NCBI RefSeq assembly: GCF_900103645.1
Contig: NZ_FNHP01000007.1
Coordinates: 1-64,000, forward strand
Direction of reading: 5' to 3'
Origin: Oryzisolibacter propanilivorax
Lineage (GTDB): Bacteria; Pseudomonadota; Gammaproteobacteria; Burkholderiales; Burkholderiaceae_C
DNA length: 64,000 bases
This document shows positions 28,182-42,098 of this stretch, piece by piece. Under the pieces are notes generated by a model. The model made no database searches. It saw only the letters and a list, made by a program, of their open reading frames with translations, and was not told the DNA's origin. Made by a program: the position numbers and the translations under genes. The stretch's first letter is position 1, and each line of letters opens with the position of its first letter.

Positions 28182-29783
28182 ATGACCAATTCAACGAAGA
28201 GCAAGAAATCAGCCATCGCCATTGCCGCAGTGCTGGTGGTGAGTGTGGCCTTGGGCATCACCATCCTGCGCAGTGGCAAGCCCGCCCCCGAGGGTAACGA
28301 GCATGGCCATGGCCATGCCGAGAGCGCGGCGCATGCCGATGCGGAACACCATGACCAGAAGGCCGAGGACAAGCATGCGCATGAGGCCGGGCATGATGAC
28401 GAGGAACACCACGAGGACCCAGGCCAAGACACTGCCCCCGCCAAGGGGCCGCATGGCGGCAAGCTGTTCGTACAGGACGGTTTTGGACTTGAGCTGACCA
28501 TTTTCGAGACGGGTGCGGAGCCGGAATTCCGTGTCTACCTGTTCAACGACGGCAAGCCCGTGGCCCCAAGTCAGGCCCAGGTTGCTGTCACCTTGAAGCG
28601 CCTTGGCCGCCCCGCGGAGCTGTTCAGTTTTGCCCAGCAGCAGGACTATCTCAAGGGCTCAGCCACCGTCGAGGAGCCTCACTCGTTCAAGGCCGCAATC
28701 AAGGCGCAGGCCGGCATTCAGACCTATGAATTCAAGTTCGAGCAGGTAGAAGGCCGTGTTCAGATGACGGACGAGCAACTCCAACGCAACGGCGTGGAAC
28801 TGGGCGACGCGGGCCCGGCGCGCATCCGCAGCAGCCTGCAATTGCTGGGCGAGGTGAAGCTAAACCAGGATCGCAGCGTTTTCGTCACCCCGCGCCTGGC
28901 TGGCATCGTCGAGTCCGTACGCGCCAATGCGGGCGACAGGGTGCGCCGCGGGCAGGTGCTGGCGGTGATTTCGAGCCAGGCGCTGGCCGACCAGCGCGGT
29001 GAACTGCTGGCCGCACAGAAGCGCTTGAATCTGGCTCGAACGACCTATGAGCGCGAAAAGAAACTCTGGGAAGACAAGATCTCCGCAGAACAAGATTATT
29101 TGACTGCACGCCAGCTCTATCAAGAGGCCGAGATCGCCACCGAAAGCGCGCGCCAGAAGATGGCCAGCCTTGGGGCGGGCACCACCGAGTCCACTCAGGG
29201 CCTTACGCGCTACGAAGTGCGCGCGCCCATTGACGGGGTCATCACCGACAAGAAGATCAGCGTCGGCGAGGTGCTCAAGGAGGACAGCACCGTATTCCAG
29301 TTGGCCGATCTATCGACGGTGTGGGTTGAGCTGATCGTCCCGGCCAAGGATGTGGGGAGGCTCAAGGTGGGCGACCAGGCGCGGGTCCAATCTGCGGCAC
29401 TGGAGGGCGAGGCGAGTGCAAAGGTGTCCTATGTGAGCGCGCTAATCGGCGAGCAGAGCCGCAATGCCACCGCCCGACTGGTGCTAGGCAATGCCAAGGG
29501 ACAGTGGCGCCCAGGACTGCCGGTGTCCGTGGACCTGACATCAGACGAAGTTGCCGTGCCGGTGGCGGTGGCGGCGGATGCGGTGCAGACACTGGGCAAG
29601 GGACCCGTGGTGTTCGGCCGCTACGGCCAGCAGTTCGAGGCGCGACCGCTGGAGCTCGGGCGCAGCGACGGGCGTTTCACTGAGGTTGTCAAAGGGCTGT
29701 CGTCAGGCGAGCGCTATGCCGCCAAGAACAGCTTTCTGATCAAGGCCGAGCTTGGCAAGGCCGGCGCGAGCCACGACCACTAG
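28182..29783 (+). CDS. czcB: CzcB, periplasmic adaptor with His-rich N-terminus
   Basis: 533 residues. After an N-terminal anchor (about 10-30) comes a stretch dominated by His and acidic residues (about 38-85, such as EHGHGHAES and HDDEEHHED), likely a divalent-metal sponge. The barrel-sandwich, lipoyl and hairpin domains of RND adaptors follow (about 200-530). It links CzcA to CzcC and may hand over metal. Confidence 0.92.
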   Translation: MTNSTKSKKSAIAIAAVLVVSVALGITILRSGKPAPEGNEHGHGHAESAAHADAEHHDQKAEDKHAHEAGHDDEEHHEDPGQDTAPAKGPHGGKLFVQDGFGLELTIFETGAEPEFRVYLFNDGKPVAPSQAQVAVTLKRLGRPAELFSFAQQQDYLKGSATVEEPHSFKAAIKAQAGIQTYEFKFEQVEGRVQMTDEQLQRNGVELGDAGPARIRSSLQLLGEVKLNQDRSVFVTPRLAGIVESVRANAGDRVRRGQVLAVISSQALADQRGELLAAQKRLNLARTTYEREKKLWEDKISAEQDYLTARQLYQEAEIATESARQKMASLGAGTTESTQGLTRYEVRAPIDGVITDKKISVGEVLKEDSTVFQLADLSTVWVELIVPAKDVGRLKVGDQARVQSAALEGEASAKVSYVSALIGEQSRNATARLVLGNAKGQWRPGLPVSVDLTSDEVAVPVAVAADAVQTLGKGPVVFGRYGQQFEARPLELGRSDGRFTEVVKGLSSGERYAAKNSFLIKAELGKAGASHDH

Positions 29784-29793
29784 GGAACCCGCA

Positions 29794-33341
<3,548 letters not shown>

Positions 33342-33415
33342 GCGAACTGGGCTGCGCTTGGTCATGCCAGGTGCAGCCTACCGCCCATCTCCATTCATGA
33401 CCTGCCATCACCACC

Positions 33416-35923
33416 ATGACCACCAAATTCCGCCTGGATATTCCCCTTGTGTTGCCACAGATAGACGCCGCCGAGGACATCTGCGTCAAGCGCCTGGTCG
33501 AGGATTTGCAGGGCCGCGAGGGCATCGATGCGGTGCATGTGTGCGCCGCCGAGGTCGGGGCTTCGGCTCAACTGTGCGTCCATTACGACCCACAGGCGCT
33601 GCCACTGGCACGCATCCGCGAAATCGTCGAGGCGGCCGGCGCGCGTATTGCCGAGCGCTTTGGGCACGCGCTGTGGCAGGTTGACGGCATCGGTCATGCA
33701 CGCCGGGCCCGCACGGTGGCAGAGCAGCTGCGCGGCCTGCCCGGTGTACTGGAGGCCGAGGCCAGCGCGGCGGGGCAGGTGCATGTGGACTTCGACCGCC
33801 AACTGACTTCGGAGCAATCCATCCTCGCCTCCCTGGCCGATTGGAGCGTGTGGCCGCAGACAGAGGCGGCGCATGAAGTAGCAACGCCAGGCCATGGCAA
33901 GCCGGGGCATTGGCATGCGCCGGGCGAGCCGGACGGCCATGGGCACGCACATGGCGGCATGCTCGGCCCCAATACCGAAATGATCTTTGCGCTGAGCTGC
34001 GGCGCGCTATTGGGCCTGGGAGTGCTGATAGAGAAGCTGGTGGCTGGGGCCCCCGGCTGGCTGCCATGGGCCTGCTTCGCCCTGGCCTATGGCTTCGGTG
34101 GTTTTTTCACGCTGCGCGAGGCGCTAGACAACCTGAGGCTCAGGCGTTTTGAGATTGACGCCCTGATGCTGGTGGCGGCGGCCGGCGCTGCGGCCCTGGG
34201 CTCCTGGGCCGAGGGTGCGCTGCTACTGTTCCTGTTCAGCCTCGGCCATGCGCTGGAGCACTATGCAATGGGCCGCGCCAAGCGCGCCATTGAGGCCCTC
34301 GCGGAACTGGCGCCGGACACCGCAACGGTGCGGCGCGACGGCCAGACGCACGAAATTCCGGTGGAGGAACTGCGCGTCGGCGATATCGTGCTGGTGCGGC
34401 CGAACGAGCGCCTGCCGGCCGACGGCTTCATCGTGCAGGGCAGCTCGGCGATCAACCAGGCGCCGGTGACTGGCGAGAGCATTCCGGTGGACAAGCGCCC
34501 GGTGGAGGATGCGGCATTGGCGCGCGCCCGGCCCGATGGTGTGGAGTCCGCCGCGCGCGTGTTCGCTGGCACCATCAACGGCGCGGGCGGCCTGGAAGTC
34601 GAGGTGACGCGCCGCTCTACCGACTCCGCGCTGGCGCGGGTGGTCAAGATGGTCAGCGAGGCCGAGACGCGGCAGTCGCCCACCCAGCGCTTTACCGAAA
34701 AGTTCGAGCGCATCTTTGTGCCCGCGGTGCTGGGCCTGACGTTTGTGCTGCTGTTCGCCTGGGTGGTGATTGACGAGCCGTTTCGCGACAGCTTCTACCG
34801 CGCGATGGCCGTGCTGGTGGCGGCCAGCCCTTGCGCGCTGGCCATCGCCACGCCCAGCGCGGTGCTGTCGGGCATTGCACGGGCAGCGCGCGGCGGCGTG
34901 TTGATCAAGGGCGGTGCGCCGCTGGAGGAACTGGGCTCGCTCGACGCGATGGCGTTCGACAAGACCGGCACCCTGACCGAGGGGCGTCCGCGCATCACCG
35001 ATGTGGTGGCGGTTGATGGTGCGAGCGATGAGGAACTGCTGGCCGTGGCGGTGGCCGTTGAGTCGCTCAGCGATCACCCGTTGGCAGCCGCGATTGCGCG
35101 CGACGGGCGCAAGCGCCTGGCGGGCCGGGCGGAGCCGGTCGCCGATGGCTTACAGAACCTGATAGGCCGCGGCGTCACGGCTAGGCTGGCGGGCGAAACG
35201 GTGTGGATAGGCAAGGCCGAGATGTTCGACGTCGCCGATGTGCCGGCACTGGGCGCCGCCGCCCAGGCCGCCGTCGAGGGCCTGCGCGAGCGCGGCCGCA
35301 CCACCATGGTGGTGCGCCTGGGTGCGCGTGACCTGGGCGCAATCGGTCTGCTGGACACGCCGCGCGCCGGCGCGCGCGAGGCGCTGCAGGCACTGCGCGA
35401 GCTGGGCATCCAACGCATGATCATGATTTCGGGTGATCACCAAAAGGTGGCAGAAGCGGTGGCCGCCGAGGTGGGCCTCAACGAGGCCTGGGGCGACCTG
35501 ATGCCCGAGGACAAGGTGGAGGCGATCCGCAGATTGCGCCAGGAAACCAAGGTGGCGATGGTCGGTGATGGCGTTAACGACGCCCCCGCGATGGCCAACG
35601 CGACGGTCGGCATCGCCATGGGTGCCGCCGGATCGGACGTGGCGCTGGAAACGGCGGACGTGGCCCTGATGGCCGACGACCTGCGGCACCTGCCATTCGC
35701 CGTGGGCCTGAGTCGGCATACCCGGAGAGTCATCCGCCAGAACGTGTTTGTCAGCCTGGGCATCGTGGCGGTATTGGTGCCCGCGACGATCATGGGCCTG
35801 GGCATCGGGGCCGCAGTGGCCGTGCATGAAGGCTCGACGCTGCTGGTCGTCTTCAACGCGCTACGGCTGCTGGCCTACCGCGACACCACGGCGAGCATGC
35901 CGCAGGGCCGGGAAGCAGCATGA
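33416..35923 (+). CDS. czcP: CzcP-like P1B-4 ATPase (Zn/Cd/Co)
   Basis: 835 residues. The long N-terminus (1-185) shows two degenerate ferredoxin-like halves lacking CxxC and a His-rich linker (160-180, GHGKPGHWHAP, GHGHAHGG). The transport motif is SPC (471-473), the phosphorylated residue is D515 (DKTGT), and the last membrane helix contains HEGSTLLVVFNALRLL. SPC plus HEG-T define the P1B-4 class, which includes CzcP. It exports cytoplasmic divalent metal to the periplasm. No strong ribosome site precedes the ATG. Confidence 0.88.
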   Translation: MTTKFRLDIPLVLPQIDAAEDICVKRLVEDLQGREGIDAVHVCAAEVGASAQLCVHYDPQALPLARIREIVEAAGARIAERFGHALWQVDGIGHARRARTVAEQLRGLPGVLEAEASAAGQVHVDFDRQLTSEQSILASLADWSVWPQTEAAHEVATPGHGKPGHWHAPGEPDGHGHAHGGMLGPNTEMIFALSCGALLGLGVLIEKLVAGAPGWLPWACFALAYGFGGFFTLREALDNLRLRRFEIDALMLVAAAGAAALGSWAEGALLLFLFSLGHALEHYAMGRAKRAIEALAELAPDTATVRRDGQTHEIPVEELRVGDIVLVRPNERLPADGFIVQGSSAINQAPVTGESIPVDKRPVEDAALARARPDGVESAARVFAGTINGAGGLEVEVTRRSTDSALARVVKMVSEAETRQSPTQRFTEKFERIFVPAVLGLTFVLLFAWVVIDEPFRDSFYRAMAVLVAASPCALAIATPSAVLSGIARAARGGVLIKGGAPLEELGSLDAMAFDKTGTLTEGRPRITDVVAVDGASDEELLAVAVAVESLSDHPLAAAIARDGRKRLAGRAEPVADGLQNLIGRGVTARLAGETVWIGKAEMFDVADVPALGAAAQAAVEGLRERGRTTMVVRLGARDLGAIGLLDTPRAGAREALQALRELGIQRMIMISGDHQKVAEAVAAEVGLNEAWGDLMPEDKVEAIRRLRQETKVAMVGDGVNDAPAMANATVGIAMGAAGSDVALETADVALMADDLRHLPFAVGLSRHTRRVIRQNVFVSLGIVAVLVPATIMGLGIGAAVAVHEGSTLLVVFNALRLLAYRDTTASMPQGREAA

Positions 35924-35991
35924 AGGTCGTAGGGCAGCCGCGCCTTGCCAGGCCTTACCCGCCGCCAGGCGCGGCGCGCATGGGCCATGGT

Positions 35992-36252
35992 TCAGGCAAC
36001 CCCCGTCCCGCATTGGGGGCAAAATTTTGCATCGCCTTGCAACGCAGATCCGCACCGGGCACACGCCGAGGGCGCCATAGGTTTACCGCATTGCTGGCAG
36101 AACCGCGCCTCAATGGCATTCCAGGCCTTGCAGTGTGCGCATGGGACGCCCTGCGCATCCGGCGTGGCGGACACCCTGCCGCCATGGTGCTCAGTGCGCC
36201 CATGGTGGCCACCACCGTGATGGCCACCCAAGAGCCTGTCGAGGATGCCCAT
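35992..36252 (-). CDS. Double zinc-ribbon protein with His-rich N-terminus
   Basis: 86 residues. The N-terminus MGILDRLLGGHHGGGHHGR is His-rich. Two zinc ribbons follow: CAHC...CQQC (about 38-56) and CARC...CPQC (about 64-82). It lies two bases after the DUF4148 gene, in the same direction and convergent with czcP. Its eight cysteines could hold two zinc ions; a buffering or sensing role in the zinc block is inference. Confidence 0.72.
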   Translation of the reverse strand: MGILDRLLGGHHGGGHHGRTEHHGGRVSATPDAQGVPCAHCKAWNAIEARFCQQCGKPMAPSACARCGSALQGDAKFCPQCGTGVA

Positions 36253-36254
36253 GG

Positions 36255-36581
36255 TCAGTTGCGGAGCAGTTCCGCACGAGCGCTTCGCGCCTGCGGCGAC
36301 TCATTGTGCAGCTCATCGATGACCTGCTGGCGTGTCTTGGGAGCTTCCGTACTCTTCACGGGCACCGGCAACCCGCGCTGGATCAGCGACAGCGTGCCGT
36401 CCGCCTTGGCGGCATCCAGTTCCGCAAGGACGTCGGCGCGCGTTTTTGTAGAGCTCCAATGCTCAGGAACATATCGAACCGACTCCCCAGGTCCGTCATG
36501 CCAGATGGAGTTGGCTTGCGACAAGGCGGGAACTGCCGTAAGCCCGGCGAGGATGAGCAGAGTACAGAATTTACGGGTCAT
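36255..36581 (-). CDS. DUF4148-family secreted protein (second copy)
   Basis: 108 residues from the ATG at 36581, with AGGAG upstream. The signal peptide ends near ALSQAN (about 22). It shares with the copy at 25768 the HS/HWSSTKTR-DV-AE and KTRQQVIDEL motifs, but identity is low elsewhere. It is divergent from czcR across the TGACA-N4-TGTCA dyad, so it is probably part of the same regulon. Confidence 0.75.
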   Translation of the reverse strand: MTRKFCTLLILAGLTAVPALSQANSIWHDGPGESVRYVPEHWSSTKTRADVLAELDAAKADGTLSLIQRGLPVPVKSTEAPKTRQQVIDELHNESPQARSARAELLRN

Positions 36582-36694
36582 GGAACACACTCCTATCAAC
36601 TTCAATGTGTGGACTTGCTGCAAAGCCGCGATGCATGCCCATCGGCATGAGGCAACTGTAGAAAACACTCCCCAATAGAACGAGGTCCTTTGCA

Positions 36695-36708
36695 TGACAG
36701 TTCTGTCA
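36695..36708. promoter_or_regulatory. Putative CzcR operator, TGACA-N4-TGTCA
   Basis: Perfect dyad TGACA-GTTC-TGTCA, extended by the flanking GCA and TGC, between the divergent DUF4148 gene (36581) and czcR (36741). It matches the dyad at 26261-26274. Its position 33 bases before the czcR ATG is compatible with autoregulation. Confidence 0.62.
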
Positions 36709-36740
36709 CATGCACTGCGCTTCAATGTGGAAACCGACGC

Positions 36741-37427
36741 ATGAAGTTGTTGATCGTTGAAGACGAGGTCAAGCTGGCCGAATACCTGCGCAAAGGCCTG
36801 GCCGAGGAGGGTTATGTTGTGGAGGTGGCGCACAACGGTGTGGATGGTTTGCACATGGCGATGGAAGGCGCGTATGACCTGATCGTCCTGGATGGCATGC
36901 TGCCGGGCATTGACGGCATGGGCGTGCTGGCCGCACTGCGGCAATCCAAACAAACACCCGTATTGATGCTGACGGCGCGCGTGCGCGTCGAAGACCGGGT
37001 GCGCGGCCTGAAGGCCGGGGCGGATGACTATCTGGTCAAACCCTTTGCATTCACCGAACTGGTGGCGCGGATCGAGGTACTGCTCAAGCGCTCCCACCCA
37101 TTCCCGGCAAGTCATGAAGCCCTGACACTGACGATAGACAATCTGCACATGGATCTGGTACGCCGGCGTGTGGAGCGGGCTGGCAAACGGCTTGACCTAA
37201 CAGCTAAGGAATTTCAGCTGCTGTCCCTGCTGCTGCGCAGGCAAGGCGAGGTGCTGTCACGCGCCGAAATCGCGGAGCAGGTATGGGACGTCAATTTTGA
37301 CCATGGCACGAACGTGATTGACGTGGCAATACGGCGCCTGCGCACAAAAATGGACACGCCGTTCGGTCGGCCATTGCTCCATACGGTACGCGGCATGGGT
37401 TATGTGCTGGAGGCGCGAGCAGAGTGA
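36741..37427 (+). CDS. czcR: CzcR-like response regulator
   Basis: 228 residues from the ATG at 36741 (a 17-residue upstream extension overlaps the dyad and lacks a ribosome site). Receiver domain with D51 ([10 protein letters not shown]), lysine in [10 protein letters not shown], and an OmpR-type winged helix at the C-terminus. It lies beyond czcP in the metal block and overlaps czcS by four bases. It likely activates czcICBA through the TGACA dyads. Confidence 0.88.
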   Translation: MKLLIVEDEVKLAEYLRKGLAEEGYVVEVAHNGVDGLHMAMEGAYDLIVLDGMLPGIDGMGVLAALRQSKQTPVLMLTARVRVEDRVRGLKAGADDYLVKPFAFTELVARIEVLLKRSHPFPASHEALTLTIDNLHMDLVRRRVERAGKRLDLTAKEFQLLSLLLRRQGEVLSRAEIAEQVWDVNFDHGTNVIDVAIRRLRTKMDTPFGRPLLHTVRGMGYVLEARAE

Positions 37428-38800
37428 CCCGCCCTCCCATACGCTCACTGGGCCGTCGCCTGTCGCTGTGGCTTGCAGTGCAAAGCCTGGCAGGCCTGGC
37501 TGCGGTGTGCGTGGCTGTCTATGTCACCACTCTTCTGGCGTTTGATGCGCGCCAGGGCAAGGCGCTTGCAGACAAGGAGATGCAGGTACGCCATCTATTG
37601 GCCGACGAAGCGGACATGTCGGATGCAAAGGCATTGAGACACAGGCTCGATGATTTCTTGATTGGTCACCAGGACATGACGCTGGCGCTGCGGCGCGCCG
37701 ACGGCACTGCGTTTTATGGCGCAGCAGCGACAGCGCCGAACCATGAGGTCACGTATCTACGCACCCTGAAGTTTGCCGTAGCCGTGCCCACCATCGACAG
37801 TGCGCCCCTGTATGCCGAACTGAGACTGGATACGCGTGACGATCGCCTCCTTCTGTCTCGTATTAGCGTGACGTTGTTGGCAGCAGCCCTGGTTGGAGTA
37901 GCGGTGATATCGGCCGGCGGATATGCCCTCGTAAAGCGTGGACTGCGGCCAGTGCGCGACTTGGTTGCACAAACACGGCAACTGGCTGCAGGCACCTTGC
38001 ACAAGAGACTCGATGGATCGGCGCAACCCGAGGAGTTGAAGCCGCTGGTGGAGCAGTTCAACGCGCTGCTTGCGCGCCTTGAACGTGCCTACGACCAGAT
38101 GGAAGGATTCAATGCAGATGTCGCGCACGAACTTTGTACGCCTTTGGCTACCTTGATCAGTGGCACAGAGCTGGCGTTGCGCAAGGCCCGAGGTACCGAA
38201 GAGCTACGCGATGTTCTGGGTTCGAACCTGGAGGACTTGCACCGCATTTCCGATATCGTGCAAGACATGTTGTTCTTGTCCCGGGCCGATCGGGGTGCGC
38301 TTGCGCGCCGCAAACCATTGGGTAGCCTTGCCGCATTGGCACAAAAAATCGCCGACTATCACGAGGCAGGTCTGGCCGATGCAGAGCTGCGCTTGGAAAT
38401 TGCTGGCGACGCGCAAGGGGAGTTTGACGATGCATTGCTGCAGCGTGCACTCTCCAACCTGCTGTCCAACACAACACGGTATGCGCAGCCACGAACCACT
38501 GTCCGGGTGGAAATACAGGAACTCGATGGCCAGGTGCACCTGCTGGTCACCAATCGGGGCGACAACATTGCTCCAGAGCACCTGCCACGCCTGTTTGACC
38601 GTTTCTACCGGGCCGACCCCTCTCGCAGCGACGCCGTGCGCAACCATGGGCTCGGCCTGGCGATCGTCGCAGCTATTGCGCGCATGCATGGCGGTGAGCC
38701 ACGGGCCGACTCGAAAGACGGTATGACGACGATTGGCTTCAGCATGCTGAGCGATGGCAGGCGAGACGCCCCGATCAATCGGAAAACAGTTCGGCAATGA
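37424..38800 (+). CDS. czcS: CzcS-like sensor kinase with altered H-box
   Basis: 458 residues from a GTG that overlaps the czcR stop. Two membrane segments (about 15-40 and 147-170) flank a periplasmic sensor, then HAMP, H-box and ATPase domains ([11 protein letters not shown]). The H-box reads VAHELCTPL: His235 is present, but the nearly invariant Arg is Cys238, a one-base change (TGT at 38135-38137 for CGT). The sister kinase at 24218 has the normal HELRTP. The C-terminal ATPase boxes look intact. Activity may be reduced or changed. Confidence 0.86.
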   Translation: MTRPPIRSLGRRLSLWLAVQSLAGLAAVCVAVYVTTLLAFDARQGKALADKEMQVRHLLADEADMSDAKALRHRLDDFLIGHQDMTLALRRADGTAFYGAAATAPNHEVTYLRTLKFAVAVPTIDSAPLYAELRLDTRDDRLLLSRISVTLLAAALVGVAVISAGGYALVKRGLRPVRDLVAQTRQLAAGTLHKRLDGSAQPEELKPLVEQFNALLARLERAYDQMEGFNADVAHELCTPLATLISGTELALRKARGTEELRDVLGSNLEDLHRISDIVQDMLFLSRADRGALARRKPLGSLAALAQKIADYHEAGLADAELRLEIAGDAQGEFDDALLQRALSNLLSNTTRYAQPRTTVRVEIQELDGQVHLLVTNRGDNIAPEHLPRLFDRFYRADPSRSDAVRNHGLGLAIVAAIARMHGGEPRADSKDGMTTIGFSMLSDGRRDAPINRKTVRQ

Positions 38801-38898
38801 AGTGGGTGCGATGGTCGATCTGGAGTGGCATGAACTGCGAACCCTGGCAAACAATTTGCTGACAAAAACCCCCGATACCCCTCGACGCAGCCACCTCG

Positions 38899-39945
38899 TT
38901 ACCCATGCGGATGCCGATGGTGGATGTCCGGAAAGTGCGGGTGGCTATGGGTGATCGACTGATGACGGTGCCAGTGCGTGTGCGGCTCGCGCTCATCGCA
39001 ATCTGGGTCATGCTCGTGTAAATGGTGCTCGTCGTGCACGTGGCGATGGCTGTGCTCCAGCGGCTCGTGCGTGTGCAGGTGCACGTGGCGCTCGGTCAGA
39101 TGCAGCCAGACACCCGCGCCCATCAGTGCGCACGCGGGCCAGAACAGTAGCGATGGGGCTTCACGCAAAAAGACCAGAGCTACCGCTGCTCCGACGAACG
39201 GAGCTGTGGAAAAATAGGCCCCCGTGCGCGCTGTCCCAAGGCCGCGCAGCGCCATCACGAACAGCACCAGGCTGATGCCGTAGCCGAGCCAGCCGACGAC
39301 CATGGCCGAAGCCACGGTGCCCCAGGCAGGAAGCGCCGTCCCCATCCACAGCGCCACAGCGCAATTCATAAGCCCTGCGATCAAGCCCTTGGCCCCAGCA
39401 ACGAACAAGGCGTCCGTGGTCGAAACCTTGCGTGTCAGGTTGTTGTCGATGGCCCAGCACAGGCATGCCAGCGCGATGGTCCCAGGCCCAAGCCAATTCC
39501 CGCTTGCTGCCACGCGTTGATCTGGCCAGGACAGGAGAACCCCGCCGAGCACGATGACGGCCATGCCGACAATGATGCGGCGATCGGCGTTCTCCTTGAA
39601 CACCGTCCAGGCCAGCACGGCGGTCAGGACGGACTCAAGGTTGAGCAGAAGCGAAGCGTCGGACGCTTTGGTGTGCACCAGTCCGAACATCAGCGCGACC
39701 GGACCCAGGATGCCTCCGAAGAAAATTGCCCCCAGCAGCCACGGCCACTCGCCGCGCCCAAGGCCCGAACCCACCCAACCCCGATCCCGCACAAGCCGGA
39801 TGGCAGTCAGACCGATGCCACTGCCCAGATAAAGCAGGCCGCCGAGCAGCACAGGTGAAACCGAGCCCACCAGCAGCTTGGCCAGCGGCGTGCTGGCGCC
39901 AAACAGGGCCGCTGCCAGCAGGGCATGGAAAACACTGATGTTCAT
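38899..39945 (-). CDS. DMT/EamA-family transporter with long His-rich tail
   Basis: 348 residues. Ten hydrophobic segments over residues 1-285 match the EamA drug/metabolite transporter fold. The last 62 residues are a cytoplasmic tail extremely rich in His (THEPLEHSHRHVHDEHHLH and further), unusual for this family and typical of metal transporters. Convergent with czcS. Metal export or metal-responsive transport is a reasonable guess; the substrate is unknown. Confidence 0.8.
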   Translation of the reverse strand: MNISVFHALLAAALFGASTPLAKLLVGSVSPVLLGGLLYLGSGIGLTAIRLVRDRGWVGSGLGRGEWPWLLGAIFFGGILGPVALMFGLVHTKASDASLLLNLESVLTAVLAWTVFKENADRRIIVGMAVIVLGGVLLSWPDQRVAASGNWLGPGTIALACLCWAIDNNLTRKVSTTDALFVAGAKGLIAGLMNCAVALWMGTALPAWGTVASAMVVGWLGYGISLVLFVMALRGLGTARTGAYFSTAPFVGAAVALVFLREAPSLLFWPACALMGAGVWLHLTERHVHLHTHEPLEHSHRHVHDEHHLHEHDPDCDEREPHTHWHRHQSITHSHPHFPDIHHRHPHG

Positions 39946-40112
39946 GGATGAACCATATTGTGTGCCTCATGGCGATATGCCACGGCCACTGATTGCAAAG
40001 TGATTTTCTGGATGGCGCCGATAAGTTGAAGGGTGTCCGTCCATCTACTCGATCGCTCCAGTACCCATTTCGGAACCCTGCCATAGGTACTGTATTGCGG
40101 ACGATTGCGCTG

Positions 40113-42098
40113 CTAGCTCAAGGATAGCTTTGGACTGCGCCCAATCTCCCAGGACACTCCACCGCTGCGGATCGTGGCTGCAAGTGGCTGCCCTAGCCTC
40201 TGCTCAATCACCGGCTTCCACGGCACCAGAGTAAACCCCATGCCGTCATCGAGCATGGCGTAGCGCCCGCTGGCGAGCATGACGCTGCGCCGGTAGATGC
40301 CGGCCACGCGTTGGCCGTCGGTTCCCGGACGATGCTCCAGCCCCGTTTCCGCAGCGATGTCCTTGGCGGCCTGCACCAGTTCCCGATTGCGCAGCGTGCC
40401 GAGCAGGTTGCGCGCCAGGATCACGCGCTGCCCGCGCCGCTCGGCCAGCCCCTGTTCGGCCAGGAAGTCGGCACGCTGCTGCATCGCCTGCTTGGCCTCT
40501 GCGCCAAAGCCCAGGTCGCCCAAACCGGAACCGCCGCCAATCAACTGCTGGTCGAGCCAGGTGGCCCCGATCACGCGGGCCTGTCGCTCGAGGGGCAGGT
40601 GCGATTTCAGCTCCACGGCCACGCCGCCCAGGCGCTGCGCTTCGTAGCGGCGGCCCTGCTCGGGCAGGTCGCCCGGCACCTTCCATAGCCCCTCCGCCAC
40701 GCGCTCCACGATGCCGGCCCGGCGCAGGGCTTCCAGCCGGCGGACGTGGGCTGCAACGACTTCCTGCGGATCACGGCCCGGTACGGCCTGACCCTGCGCG
40801 ACGGCCAGGTGATGGTCGGTGCGGTACAGGCCACCGCTCGCCAGCGCAGCGATGTTCCTGTCGGCGGCGCGCACGTCGGCCGACCCCGTCACCTCCACCA
40901 CGGCGCCGGTGGGATAGTTCGCCAGCTCGTCGCGGGCGTTGAGCGCGATGTAGTGCGCCTTGCCGTCCACGCCGTCGATGACCAGATAGCCCCGGTCGCG
41001 CAGCTCGTCGGCCAGCCCCTTCGCGGCCACGCGGCCGAGAATGGTTCGGCCATCGTCGCCCGGCTCGAACACCGCCAGCTCGCGCGGCTCGCCGCGCATG
41101 GCCCGCTGCATGGTGCGGATGATGTCGCCACGCTCACCCAAGGCGCGCAGGGTCTTTTCCGCATCGGCATGGACGGCCCAGGTGCCGGGCTGCGTCTCAT
41201 CGGCCAGGCCCAGGCGCTGCAAGCGTTGCAGGCGGCCGATCAGCAGCAGGCGCTGGCGTTGCAGCCGGGGTTCGTTGAGCCGTTCGACATGCACCAGGCC
41301 ATCGTCGCCGGCCTCGCGCTTCAAGGTGCGATCCAGGCTCGTCCACCGCTCTTGCTCCACCTCGCGCTGCAACGTCTGCTGGATCTCTAGCTCGGTGCGC
41401 GGCCCCAGCCACTCGGTCGCCAGCTCGGCGGCACGGTGGCGGAAGCCATCGGCGATGTAGTCGCCCGCGATGATGAGGTCTTTGCCGGTGTCGTCGCACC
41501 CGCGCACGACGATGTGCGTGTGCGGGTTGTCGGTGTTCCAGTGGTTGACCGCCACCCAATCGAGGCCCGTGCCCAGGTCGGCCTCCATGCGGCCCATGAG
41601 GTGCCGCGTGTAGGTGCGCAGGTCTTCCAGCTCCGCGCCATCCTCGGGCGAGAGGATGAAGCGGAAATGGTGCCGGTCGTCGGCGCAGCGTTCCTTGAAG
41701 GCATTGAGGTCGGCGGTGTCGGTCTGCGGCCCGTAGGCTTGGCCCGGCTCGCCGTCACGGCCCACGCCATCGCGCTCGATGTAGCGCAGGTGCTTGGTGA
41801 GCGACTGCGGGCTGGCCCGCTGGTGATTCACCAGCAAGGTCTTGATGGTCGCGCGCCGCGACATGGGCGCCAGCTTCGCACCCGCGAAGCGCGCTGCCGT
41901 GTGGCCGCGCCCGAGGCGCGAGCCGGGCCGCTGGCCGGTGCCGCGCGCCGATGCCGGACGGCGTACCGCGGACTTACCGCTGCTGGCCTTGCCCGCCTGC
42001 TTGAGCACCTTGGAAACGAAGCTCTGCCCCTGGCCCTTGCCCCGGTTCTTCGGGGCGCTGGGGCGCACGCGGAAATCGTCGTCGCGGCGGTCGGTCAT
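40113..42098 (-). CDS. Relaxase with DUF3363 domain (VirD2-like)
   Basis: 661 residues from the ATG at 42098, with AGGGAGC upstream. A longer frame exists, but its extra 155 residues are non-coding in character. The catalytic metal site is H186 (NHWNTDNPHTHI) with H193 and H195, the histidine triad of rolling-circle relaxases; a catalytic Tyr candidate was not pinned down. The C-terminal half fits DUF3363. It nicks the ICE at its transfer origin and leads the strand to TraG. It closes the traF operon. Confidence 0.9.
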   Translation of the reverse strand: MTDRRDDDFRVRPSAPKNRGKGQGQSFVSKVLKQAGKASSGKSAVRRPASARGTGQRPGSRLGRGHTAARFAGAKLAPMSRRATIKTLLVNHQRASPQSLTKHLRYIERDGVGRDGEPGQAYGPQTDTADLNAFKERCADDRHHFRFILSPEDGAELEDLRTYTRHLMGRMEADLGTGLDWVAVNHWNTDNPHTHIVVRGCDDTGKDLIIAGDYIADGFRHRAAELATEWLGPRTELEIQQTLQREVEQERWTSLDRTLKREAGDDGLVHVERLNEPRLQRQRLLLIGRLQRLQRLGLADETQPGTWAVHADAEKTLRALGERGDIIRTMQRAMRGEPRELAVFEPGDDGRTILGRVAAKGLADELRDRGYLVIDGVDGKAHYIALNARDELANYPTGAVVEVTGSADVRAADRNIAALASGGLYRTDHHLAVAQGQAVPGRDPQEVVAAHVRRLEALRRAGIVERVAEGLWKVPGDLPEQGRRYEAQRLGGVAVELKSHLPLERQARVIGATWLDQQLIGGGSGLGDLGFGAEAKQAMQQRADFLAEQGLAERRGQRVILARNLLGTLRNRELVQAAKDIAAETGLEHRPGTDGQRVAGIYRRSVMLASGRYAMLDDGMGFTLVPWKPVIEQRLGQPLAATIRSGGVSWEIGRSPKLSLS

